The notes under the pieces were generated by a model that did no database searches, was not told where the DNA came from, and saw nothing but the letters and a program-made list of their open reading frames with translations. Position numbers and translations under genes: made by a program. Shown one piece after another: positions 55,667 through 64,000 of a stretch of DNA of 64,000 nucleotides; position 1 is the first letter of the stretch, and each line of letters opens with the position of its first letter. Origin of the DNA: Leptospira johnsonii (GTDB taxonomy: Bacteria > Spirochaetota > Leptospiria > Leptospirales > Leptospiraceae); assembly GCF_003112675.1 (NCBI RefSeq), contig NZ_BFAY01000011.1, positions 1,488,001 through 1,552,000 on the forward strand. Reading direction: 5' to 3'.

Positions 55667-58600
55667 ATGTTCGATTTGATCGTTAGGATTGTTGTTAGAA
55701 AAGTTATTCTAGCTTCAGCTATACTTTTTTTTGTAAGCTGTTTAAGCGACTGGGGCTTTGGCAACGGAGATGTGGATCTTAAAAAGGCTACATGGTTGGT
55801 TGCAGAGAAGGTCCCTTTAGTGGTGGATAAGGGAGGAGTTCCGGTAGGTAACGGCGGGACTGTTACTCCAGTGAATAATTTATTCAATCAACCACTAGGT
55901 GCGAAAATCCCTGTTTCCGCCTTTAGCGGAGCGATTGATTCAACAGGAACAACGATCGTTAACGACTTCGATGGAGATGGTATATTAAACTCAAACGAAA
56001 CGACTACAAATGTTTGGGTAGCAGATTATCCGGAAATTAATGCAAAAGTTGCCCCTCCTGTCACGATGAAGATCGAGATTTTGAATGAAACATCAGGTGA
56101 AGTAAGTGATGTAGTAAGTGAGATTCATGCAGATGATATTGAAAATACGAAAAACATCGGAACGGAAAAAATTCACCAAAAAGAAATCAATCTAAGAACG
56201 GTTCAATTCCAGGATTCCTACTCCATATCGGGAGGCAGTAGTAATTCCAGTGGATTTAATATTGGAGGATCACCGGCTCAAGCTGCTACTGCAGGTTCCG
56301 GGTTGAATTATGGACAAACGAATTCTAATAGTTGGCAAGGAGCGCTTGGCCAAACGGTTACAAAATGGGCTACTCGTCCTTTTAAAAACAATATAGATCG
56401 AGATGCTTCTAGTTTAAAATCAGACTCCACTGGTAAAAATTCCAGAAATTATAGAACTGATAAGAGGCAAAAGACTTCTACCTCTACCACTATTAAACCG
56501 AATGCCGGTTACGTGCGTGCTGCATTATATATTACGAATGAATCCGTAAATATGCCCGTTAAATTAACAAATATTCTTTGCTCTCTGATGTTCGAAAATG
56601 CGGCGGGTGACTTGATTCCCGTTGAAAGTTTTCGATTAAGGAATGATGATTTTAGTCTTTTTGAAGTTTCAGTTTATGGAGGATCAGAATTTGGTCCTTA
56701 TGTAGTAGAATTGACGGGCTTAAATCGAGTTGAAATCGAACAAGCAATCACTGCCGGATACAATCCAAAAATATTCATTGTAGATTATGAAATGTCGCAT
56801 GTTCCAAATTCAAATTATGCTTCTAGTCTATTGAATTTCACTGGTTCTAATTTGAAAATAATCGAAGAAAATGCTAAAAGTAGGACAGCGCTATTAAAAA
56901 TCTTTGGACAGGGAATTCGAGAAATGTATCGAATTGCTGCTTTTGAAGCTACGGGAGGATCTTCCGACCCATGTGCCACTACAAATATCAGTTATTTATC
57001 GCCTGGGATCACCTTCGAAAATGCTACGAAACGTTTAAATTGTGCTCAGCCGGTAAATGGTTCAAACATGGAGATCATCTTCGACAATTATGTTTTAGAT
57101 TTCTCCGAAATAGCTCCAAAGCTCGGTGACTCCAAAGTATTTATTCGAACCGTCAAGTCTGTAGCAGGTAAGGTTTCGACTATTCCTTGTGATTATTCGA
57201 CCAAAATTGGTTCGGATGGCCAGCAAAGAACAGCATGTATACAAAAGCCACTCAGTCAATGGTCTGATACAGAAAAGGCTAATGCTGGGATATGGGTAGT
57301 ATTTTCTAAAGGGAAATATTATGATCCGACTGCTTATGTTAAGAACGGTAGCAATAAAATTATTTTCGATCCTACAGAGCCTATTGGTGCAGTTGTATTA
57401 CAAGGGGCAAATTCGAAAATATGGGCAGGAGATTACTTTGATATAGCATATTACTCCATCGCCGATTACCTCGCTCAAATGGAAGCATTCGGAAAGAATC
57501 CACTCGAAAACGGTGAAGTCTTTTCGATGAATACAAAATGGGACAAGGCGATTCTCGGAAATAGTCCTTACGATCCTGATATAAATTCAATCTATCTAGG
57601 AGAAGCTTCCTTCGGAGAAAGAATTGAACTTACACTCTCTTTGAAAAAAACCCAGTTCTTGAATCCTTCTTTCGGATCTCCTGCTTTGTCCGGAAATTTT
57701 CAATATTTTACAGATTTTCGATATAGTCCGACTGTATCTACAAAACGTTTCTCTATGGAAGAGGCTACCGACTTTGAGATTAGTTTCGGGTTTTCAGGAC
57801 TTAGAACGGATTGGTTTCATATCGTAAAGGATTTAACTCCCGGGAACACCGATAAAATACAAGATTGTGGAAGTTACCCGGATTATCAAAACCAAGTTTT
57901 TGTGAGATGTATACAATTACCATCTACCCACCCTCTTTACGATATTACTAAAACTCCTCTAAAGGTATTTATGCGCCCATCTTACAATAGTGCGTATAGA
58001 AATACTGTATGGCCTTTGGGTTACCAGAATGTGCGTAAGCTTCGGTCAGAATTAGCAGTGCCAGCAAAAGTTGGTGATACTAGTTTGATAATCGCAAAAG
58101 CATTCGGAAATATCCAACAAGGGGACACCATCTATATTGAAGGGGATAACACCGGATATACGGTAAGCAATCCGGCAACCGGCCCGGATGCAAATGGGTT
58201 CTTAACGGTTCCAATTTCCAATGCTGTAGCAATGGCTGCTGTGAGGACGACGACTGTCTATATTCCAGGCTCGCTTTCTGCACCTGAAATTCAATTGGCA
58301 ATTGATAATAATTTTGTGGCTGATTGGAATGCACAATATGCAACAACCCCAACTTCCTATACAACGGATCAATTTGTTCCTTTGGTCACTAGTAGTTCGC
58401 TATCTTGTTCTACTAATCTTTTTCATCCATATGGATGCTTAGGATTGCCAGTAGATTATAATGCGATTAACTGGATGGGCAGTTATAATAAGGGAGCCAC
58501 TACTTGGAACTCTTGGTCGGATGGAGGAAATTTTGCAGGTTTTCTTGCTAGTGGACTACCTTCCAAGGTGACGAATACCTCTCGTCTTTACAGATTTGAA

Positions 58601-59968
58601 CCTGTTGGAACAGGAGATACCGTTTTTATGAATCCTGGCTCTCCGGTGACCTTAACTAATCCTGTTACTTTGGTGGAAGGTGATAACGGGTTTATAATCT
58701 GGAAACAAGGAACAGTTCTAAAAGGTCGTTTCTTTACCGTGTCTACCGGTGGCTTAGTTGGTTCTGAATTGACTCTGAATACGCAACCAATAGCCCAAGA
58801 CTTTGTGGCGAAAGTTAAGAATGGAAAAGCTACGATTGCCTGGGAAAATAGTAACCAAATTTATATTCGTTTTTGGGATATGAATACAAAGTTGGCGATT
58901 GGAACAGAAAATCTTGTGACAACTCGCAGCTATGCCACAACAGAGTTTAATGAAAACAATTTAAATATCGATTTAGCTGTGAGTGATACTCGATCACTTG
59001 TAGTTTGGAATGCAAGTAACTCTGATTGTGGAGCAAGTTGTGGATTACATGTTGTCGGAGGGAAATTATACCAGAATAGTGATGGTACAAACGTAAACAC
59101 CGCTTCTACTCTTTATTCATATACGATTAATGGTTCATACGGTAGAATGCAAGTTGCAGCTGACGCGACAGGTGATTCCGCGGTCATTGCTTCCGTAACG
59201 ACCGGAAATAATGAAGGAACGAGAATTCATACGATGACTTACCAAATGAATACAGCCACTAAGGGATCACTCGTTCCGGTTGATAACGGATCACTTGGAG
59301 CAAAGAAGATTAGCGTAAAAGCTTCGAATGGAAACGCTTTCATTGCCTATAGCTTTGCTGATACATCACTGTATTTAAAATGTTATAACGCCACTACCGG
59401 AGCTCTGGTTGGCTCAAGGGTTACTCTTTCAACAGGGCAAACCATTGGTAACTTCAAAATGGCGGCTTCCGGAGATACAGGAATCATTACTTATCTGGCT
59501 GGGAATCGGGTAAAATTGAATCGGGCCTCCTTTGCTTCCGGAGCTTTAACCACTGCGGCTACTCTGCTTATGGATTCTTCTACCACAGCAACTTCTAAAT
59601 TGATCGGATCTATAGAGATTAACGGAAATAATGTTGTTACTGTTTGGGAGCATGATGAGGCTTCACTCCGGACGGTCCGAGGGAGAGTGGCAAATATTAG
59701 CTCCTTCGACCTTGTCGGAAGCGGAGAATTTTTCCTAAGCACAACTAACGCTGGTAACCAAACTGGGCCAATTGTTCAAGTTTACAGTGGGAATGCTTTA
59801 GCAATCTGGCTTTCCCCCGATATAGGTTTAACTGAGAATTGGGCGAAGTTTCGATCATATTCATTCAATCTAGCAAGCCCAGGTTCTATCCAATACGGGT
59901 TGAACAACTTCTTTGTAGCTCCGCTCATTGAAAGAGATTACACAGTCAAAGGTAAAATCCTATTCTAA
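55667..59968 (+). CDS. Giant lipoprotein with protective-antigen-like (binary toxin B) region and beta-propeller
   Basis: A 1,433-residue lipoprotein from the ATG at 55667; GGAGG lies 8 bases upstream, and the frame is open to 55601. The signal ends in a lipobox (SAILFFVSC, Cys 25). Residues 100-109 are a calcium loop DFDGDGILNS, then DYPEINAKV (about 120), a Ser/Gly/Asn-rich stretch with FNIGGS (197-202), AALYITNESVNMPVKLTNIL (285-304) and IREMYRIAAF (about 420). Their order and wording recall the pore-forming half of anthrax protective antigen. From about 1007 to the end there are about eight repeats of a VVxW-type beta strand, suggesting a propeller. No furin-like loop or phenylalanine clamp is apparent. 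Function is unproven. In Leptospira similar large lipoproteins are described without function. Confidence 0.75.
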   Translation: MFDLIVRIVVRKVILASAILFFVSCLSDWGFGNGDVDLKKATWLVAEKVPLVVDKGGVPVGNGGTVTPVNNLFNQPLGAKIPVSAFSGAIDSTGTTIVNDFDGDGILNSNETTTNVWVADYPEINAKVAPPVTMKIEILNETSGEVSDVVSEIHADDIENTKNIGTEKIHQKEINLRTVQFQDSYSISGGSSNSSGFNIGGSPAQAATAGSGLNYGQTNSNSWQGALGQTVTKWATRPFKNNIDRDASSLKSDSTGKNSRNYRTDKRQKTSTSTTIKPNAGYVRAALYITNESVNMPVKLTNILCSLMFENAAGDLIPVESFRLRNDDFSLFEVSVYGGSEFGPYVVELTGLNRVEIEQAITAGYNPKIFIVDYEMSHVPNSNYASSLLNFTGSNLKIIEENAKSRTALLKIFGQGIREMYRIAAFEATGGSSDPCATTNISYLSPGITFENATKRLNCAQPVNGSNMEIIFDNYVLDFSEIAPKLGDSKVFIRTVKSVAGKVSTIPCDYSTKIGSDGQQRTACIQKPLSQWSDTEKANAGIWVVFSKGKYYDPTAYVKNGSNKIIFDPTEPIGAVVLQGANSKIWAGDYFDIAYYSIADYLAQMEAFGKNPLENGEVFSMNTKWDKAILGNSPYDPDINSIYLGEASFGERIELTLSLKKTQFLNPSFGSPALSGNFQYFTDFRYSPTVSTKRFSMEEATDFEISFGFSGLRTDWFHIVKDLTPGNTDKIQDCGSYPDYQNQVFVRCIQLPSTHPLYDITKTPLKVFMRPSYNSAYRNTVWPLGYQNVRKLRSELAVPAKVGDTSLIIAKAFGNIQQGDTIYIEGDNTGYTVSNPATGPDANGFLTVPISNAVAMAAVRTTTVYIPGSLSAPEIQLAIDNNFVADWNAQYATTPTSYTTDQFVPLVTSSSLSCSTNLFHPYGCLGLPVDYNAINWMGSYNKGATTWNSWSDGGNFAGFLASGLPSKVTNTSRLYRFEPVGTGDTVFMNPGSPVTLTNPVTLVEGDNGFIIWKQGTVLKGRFFTVSTGGLVGSELTLNTQPIAQDFVAKVKNGKATIAWENSNQIYIRFWDMNTKLAIGTENLVTTRSYATTEFNENNLNIDLAVSDTRSLVVWNASNSDCGASCGLHVVGGKLYQNSDGTNVNTASTLYSYTINGSYGRMQVAADATGDSAVIASVTTGNNEGTRIHTMTYQMNTATKGSLVPVDNGSLGAKKISVKASNGNAFIAYSFADTSLYLKCYNATTGALVGSRVTLSTGQTIGNFKMAASGDTGIITYLAGNRVKLNRASFASGALTTAATLLMDSSTTATSKLIGSIEINGNNVVTVWEHDEASLRTVRGRVANISSFDLVGSGEFFLSTTNAGNQTGPIVQVYSGNALAIWLSPDIGLTENWAKFRSYSFNLASPGSIQYGLNNFFVAPLIERDYTVKGKILF

Positions 59969-59981
59969 TAGATTTAGAATT

Positions 59982-60015
59982 AGAGGAGGTCTTTTTTCAA
60001 AAGATCTCCTCTTTT
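59982..60015 (+). terminator. Strong intrinsic terminator between the two large lipoprotein genes
   Basis: A 14-pair stem, allowing one G-T, is formed by AGAGGAGGTCTTTT (59982-59995) and AAAAGATCTCCTCT (59999-60012) with a 3-base loop. TTT follows. It suggests the downstream gene is transcribed separately or by read-through. Confidence 0.85.
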
Positions 60016-60051
60016 GTGATCAATGATACCGAAACGAAGGATTAATTTACC

Positions 60052-63000
60052 ATGAAATCTCAGGGACTTTTGTATACAGATATACAAGTTGAACGTAAGC
60101 GTACTTTATCTTTTACAATAGGTCTTTTGGGGATTAAGAAAAATCGGAAAAAGAAAATTGGAACGCTCCTACTTTTCACATTCTTTTTTCTTACTTCTTG
60201 TGTTGGGGGAGGGAGTAATCCTTTCTCTCAATTAATTGGTCTTTTCGGTACATTTTCTCAAGGTATATCACTTCCTTCTCCAGGATCAGCGCCAGCCCCT
60301 GAAGGAAGTGATCTCTTTTCAATTTCAACTAACTATAGCCAAGCGATTGATGATCCAGCGACTAAAGCGGATGCTTTATCTGGAGCTGCTTTCATAGCTC
60401 CTCCTGAAGCAAACCATTTTGGAGCGGTTTCTTTAAATTATCCGATTCAAATCCCACCAGGAAGAGCAGGAATCCAACCAAGTTTGGCATTATCTTATTC
60501 TTCTACTGGAGGGGATGGATGGGCTGGAATGGGTTGGAATATTGGACTTGGGGCAATTACAAGGACTCCAGAATTTGGTGCTTTGTTTTATGACTCTAGA
60601 GATATATTTAATTGGAATGGAAAAAGACTTATTAAAGTTTCGGGATCTACTTCTAATGAAAACGGAATTTATAGACCGGAGATTACAGAAGAAGATTTTA
60701 CATTATTAAAATTAACGAATATAGAAACAGGTGGAACTTGGGAAGTTTTAGATTCTTCTGGAACTAAAACTATCTACGGAGATATTTCTTCTAAACGAAT
60801 TTATGATCCGAGCCAAATTTCTAAAACATATAGCTGGTATCTTTCTAAAATGGAGGATAGAAACGGCAACTATATGGAAGTGGTTTATGACACTTCGCAA
60901 TACTCTGAAAAGCGGAATTTATATATTCAGGAAATAAAATATACTGGGAATAGTAGAAGCGGAGTCCCTGCTAAACAGTATGTGCGTTTTATTACGAAGG
61001 CCAGAGGAGATTCTTATGTTAGTAAAGCGCCTGGCTTTACTATGGTCATGGATCGACTTTTAGATAAGATAGAAGTTGGTTGGACAGGTGGTAAACTTTG
61101 GACTTATTCGCTTATATATAATACATCTTTCGATTCCGGGAGACCTATTCTTAAAACTGTAGAATCGGATCGTCATACGACTAAACCGGAATTCAAATAT
61201 AGCTCTGCTTCGAGAGTATTAGTTTGGCAAAATATTGCAAACCAAGCGTCAAGTGAACCAGAACTACAACCTGAGTCCACTCAATACTTTGAAGGGGATT
61301 TTAACGGGGACGCAATTTCCGATGTCGTATTTTTTAACCCGCAAACTGGGAATTGGAAAGCAGCAGAAGGGAGAAAAGAAGGCGGATATAATTTTAAAAC
61401 CTACGCAAATCGTTATAAGAATTACGATAGTCCTTCTAAGATCCGTTTTTTTAAGGGAAACGTAAGTGGAGACTTTAACGGAGACGGAAGATCTGATATC
61501 GCTTTTTATCTTCCGGAAACAAGAGATCTTATTGTTGCAGAGCATAACGGGCAAGTATTCCAATTCCGTAATTATGGAAGATTGATGAGTGGGATCCCGG
61601 ATATATTCCGCATGGAATGGTTTCCTGGTGATTATGATGGGAATGGTCTTTCCGATTCCCTGCTCTTTGACGAACCTACTGGTCTTTGGACCCTGATGTT
61701 AAACAAGGGAGGTAATTTCGAATTCCTAAAAATAGGAAAGAAATTCCAAAATGTTTTCAGGGGAGATTATTCTCCAAATGGCAATCTAGATAGCGCGAGT
61801 ACAAATGATACTAGTTCGGAAGGAAAGGATAGAAGTAAGGTTAAATTCTTAATCGGCGACTATAACTCAGACGGACTTACAGATATTTCCCTCTATGATG
61901 CTAGAACTGGAAAGTGGTTCGTTGGAGAAAATCTAAGAAATCCAGATAAAGCAGATCCGGTCTATTTCAAGACAAATTGGGTGCTTTACAAAACGTTCAC
62001 AGCTCCTGAACAAACTTTATTCTCTAATGACGAGTTTAGCGGTGACTTTAACGGAGACGGAACTTCTGACTTTTTATTATTCGATCGTTCCTCAGGCGAA
62101 TGGGTATTAGGAGCGACTCAAAATCAAACGATTAATTTTAAAATTTGGTCTAAGGCTCCTCAATTCAAAACGATTACTCGCTGGCTGCAAGGAGACTTTA
62201 ACGGAGACGGGCGAACCGATATAGGTTTTTTCTCGGCTAGTGACGGGAAGTTTTGGATTGGAGAAGCCACATTAGAAGGATTCCGTTACAAAATCTATAG
62301 CGATATGAGCTACGGTCCAGACCAAGAAAGAGTTATGCAAACTCCTCTTCCTTTGGAAGAAGTAAAGTTAACTCAAGGATTTGGTGTCTTCTCCGCTGCT
62401 TCGGAATCAAAGACAATCTTATTAGATTATCAATATGACGGAAATTTGAATCCAGGAAAAGGAGAGATTCCGTATGCAGGATGTTTTACTCAAAACGATT
62501 GTTCTTCTTCCTTAGAACTTTTGTTATATGATAGAAAAACAGGAGTCTTTGATTTTAAGAAGGGTTCTACATTCACGGAATCTGTTCTTACCGGCTTTAA
62601 TCCGGAAACCAATGGAATCTTGACTATTAACAACGGAAAACCGGATCGATATACTGTAAATTCAAGAGATGAAGTTTTATTCTTTGGAGAGTTTGGAACT
62701 ACTAGTAAGTTTTTTGTAGTGACCCAAGACAGTGGAACTGCATTTAAAAGAACTGATTTTGCAAGTGTTTCGGATTCTCAGGTAGTTAATTTTGATATAA
62801 ATTCCAGCGGATATGCGATTGATAATTTCGATTCAACAAGTGCAAAGTCCTTATTAGTTCTAAATGATCAAACAAGCAATTCAGCTCAAAGATTTTTCCT
62901 AACAGGTCCAAATGGAACATCAACTAAGTATTTATCTGTAGCTACAACTACCGATTTATCTGATGCTTATTTTCCAAATCTCTTTCAAGTGGCAGGAGAT

Positions 63001-64000
63001 TCTCCAAATAGAAGTAACCGAAACAATTTTAGTATTTTCTCGGGAGACTTTATTGGAAGTGGAAAGGCTCAGATCTTGATTGTAGATCGTAGAAATACGA
63101 CTCACAAATGGTATTTGGGAACAATAGGAACTTCTTCCATTTCCTTTAAACTTATACCTGGAACTGTAAACCTTCCTGTTACTTTAGCAGTTTATAATAA
63201 AATAAATCCTGCAGGAATTCAATATGCTCTATATCCGGAAACAGTTGGTAATTCTATAGTATTCGAAGATCCAACTGATGTTTCCACTATCGTATTTTCC
63301 AAAATAAAAATTACTTCCACTTTCTCCTTTACTCGCACTACTTATAGTCCTGGGCTTGTAGGGTTTTCTAACCAATTTGATCATCGAGGAAATCCGATTG
63401 TGATTTCCGATGGAGAAAATAAGATTTTCGATCTATCTCAAAATAAGATCGTTTCCGTTGCTTCTCCTATTTTTAATTTATCTCTGACTCGCCCTGATCT
63501 AATAAGTAAGGTATATCCTTTTGATTGGATCCAAGGAGATTATAATGGAGATGGACTTACAGATATAGGTATTATACACCTCAAAGAATCCAGTTGGTAT
63601 TTTGCGATGTCAACGGGAAGTGTTCCTGATGTAGTGGAAGAGATCAAGAACGGGATCGGCGGAACTTATACTTTAGAATACGATAATTCGACAAAGTTTG
63701 ATAATAATGGAGGAGATAATATTCCGGATCTTTCCATTAATTACAGAGTTTGTACTAAGATCACGTTAGATGACGGACTTGGGAATAAAATCCCCAAAGA
63801 GTATTCTTATAAGAACGGGGTATCATTCTCCGCATTCATCAATGGCAAAAAAGAAACAGATGCTTTCGGATTTACCGAATTTACACTAACAGATGCAACT
63901 CATTCGAGAACTGTACATTCTTATTTTAGCCAACCTTATTCTAATTTTATGCACAATCGTGCTTTAGGTGGAGCAGAGAAGGAAGTTCATATTATAGGTT
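60052..64000 (+). CDS. SpvB/TcaC (TcdB)-type lipoprotein, partial, open at window end
   Basis: The frame is open from the ATG at 60052 to the window end, at least 1,316 residues. The N-terminus carries an unusually long n-region then LLLFTFFFLTSC (Cys 50); an alternative TTG at 60127 would shorten it. Residues about 110-190 contain GAVSLNYPIQIPPGRAGIQP and SLALSYSSTGGDGWAGMGWN, the signature of Salmonella SpvB and the B-component of Tc toxins. Seven DFNGDGxxD-type calcium loops (starting at residues 416, 474, 527, 603, 665, 715 and 1163) are FG-GAP/VCBS-like. From about 1,203 there is GTYTLEYDNSTKFDN and FGFTEFTLTDA, matching the TcdB middle region. Rhs repeats and any toxic C-terminus would lie downstream. 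Confidence 0.85.
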   Translation, partial: MKSQGLLYTDIQVERKRTLSFTIGLLGIKKNRKKKIGTLLLFTFFFLTSCVGGGSNPFSQLIGLFGTFSQGISLPSPGSAPAPEGSDLFSISTNYSQAIDDPATKADALSGAAFIAPPEANHFGAVSLNYPIQIPPGRAGIQPSLALSYSSTGGDGWAGMGWNIGLGAITRTPEFGALFYDSRDIFNWNGKRLIKVSGSTSNENGIYRPEITEEDFTLLKLTNIETGGTWEVLDSSGTKTIYGDISSKRIYDPSQISKTYSWYLSKMEDRNGNYMEVVYDTSQYSEKRNLYIQEIKYTGNSRSGVPAKQYVRFITKARGDSYVSKAPGFTMVMDRLLDKIEVGWTGGKLWTYSLIYNTSFDSGRPILKTVESDRHTTKPEFKYSSASRVLVWQNIANQASSEPELQPESTQYFEGDFNGDAISDVVFFNPQTGNWKAAEGRKEGGYNFKTYANRYKNYDSPSKIRFFKGNVSGDFNGDGRSDIAFYLPETRDLIVAEHNGQVFQFRNYGRLMSGIPDIFRMEWFPGDYDGNGLSDSLLFDEPTGLWTLMLNKGGNFEFLKIGKKFQNVFRGDYSPNGNLDSASTNDTSSEGKDRSKVKFLIGDYNSDGLTDISLYDARTGKWFVGENLRNPDKADPVYFKTNWVLYKTFTAPEQTLFSNDEFSGDFNGDGTSDFLLFDRSSGEWVLGATQNQTINFKIWSKAPQFKTITRWLQGDFNGDGRTDIGFFSASDGKFWIGEATLEGFRYKIYSDMSYGPDQERVMQTPLPLEEVKLTQGFGVFSAASESKTILLDYQYDGNLNPGKGEIPYAGCFTQNDCSSSLELLLYDRKTGVFDFKKGSTFTESVLTGFNPETNGILTINNGKPDRYTVNSRDEVLFFGEFGTTSKFFVVTQDSGTAFKRTDFASVSDSQVVNFDINSSGYAIDNFDSTSAKSLLVLNDQTSNSAQRFFLTGPNGTSTKYLSVATTTDLSDAYFPNLFQVAGDSPNRSNRNNFSIFSGDFIGSGKAQILIVDRRNTTHKWYLGTIGTSSISFKLIPGTVNLPVTLAVYNKINPAGIQYALYPETVGNSIVFEDPTDVSTIVFSKIKITSTFSFTRTTYSPGLVGFSNQFDHRGNPIVISDGENKIFDLSQNKIVSVASPIFNLSLTRPDLISKVYPFDWIQGDYNGDGLTDIGIIHLKESSWYFAMSTGSVPDVVEEIKNGIGGTYTLEYDNSTKFDNNGGDNIPDLSINYRVCTKITLDDGLGNKIPKEYSYKNGVSFSAFINGKKETDAFGFTEFTLTDATHSRTVHSYFSQPYSNFMHNRALGGAEKEVHIIG

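Overview
The window is a chromosomal segment of a spirochaete of the genus Leptospira. The evidence is a moderately AT-rich sequence, frequent TTG and GTG starts, many secreted proteins with loose spirochaetal lipoboxes, a LipL41-like lipoprotein, OmpL47-type repeat proteins, a flbD-motA-motB-fliL motility block and a KDO (LPS) gene. The species cannot be fixed from sequence alone. LipL41-type proteins and ethanolamine catabolism suggest a host-associated or intermediate lineage, but this is inference.

Layout. 1-3.9 kb: the 5' end of ilvD (minus) followed by a compact ethanolamine module (permease eat, then eutB and eutC overlapping). 4-5.8 kb: small unknown genes and a TerB-like protein. 5.8-15.5 kb: metG, glnD, a GH13 alpha-glucosidase, a VWA-like exported protein and an acyl-CoA dehydrogenase. 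15.5-22 kb: thioredoxin, a TIGR01777 epimerase, a CPBP protease, three tRNAs (Pro, Arg, His) and the minus-strand run sppA, Yip1-like, surE, TPR. 22-31.4 kb: an envelope region with tandem paralogous lipoproteins, TrmO-like and nitroreductase-like enzymes, OmpL47-type repeat proteins and a LysM-FecR protein. 31.4-42.5 kb: a hotdog thioesterase plus MarR regulator behind a tandem palindromic operator, a MORN protein coupled to a truncated metallo-beta-lactamase, GST, RDD, amidohydrolase, SDR, an ArsC-like protein, map, a BASS transporter, a metallophosphoesterase and a LipL41-like lipoprotein.

42.5-54.7 kb: the end of the division cluster (ftsQ-ftsA-ftsZ, minus), an MCE lipid-transport protein, and a plus-strand operon of glycosyltransferase, flbD, motA, motB, fliL and kdsB. 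A STAS anti-anti-sigma protein, a cytochrome c and a fatty-acid operon (fabG, thiolase, DUF35) on the minus strand follow.

54.7-64 kb: after about 1 kb of AT-rich, repeat-bearing non-coding DNA come two very large lipoproteins. The first (1,433 aa) carries a region that looks to me like the calcium-binding and pore-forming part of anthrax protective antigen and binary-toxin B components, followed by about eight beta-propeller-like repeats. The second, running off the window end, is an SpvB/TcaC(TcdB)-type protein with seven FG-GAP-like calcium loops. This pair, a possible surface-anchored toxin or translocation system, is the most unusual part of the window. Everything about its function is inference from sequence pattern.
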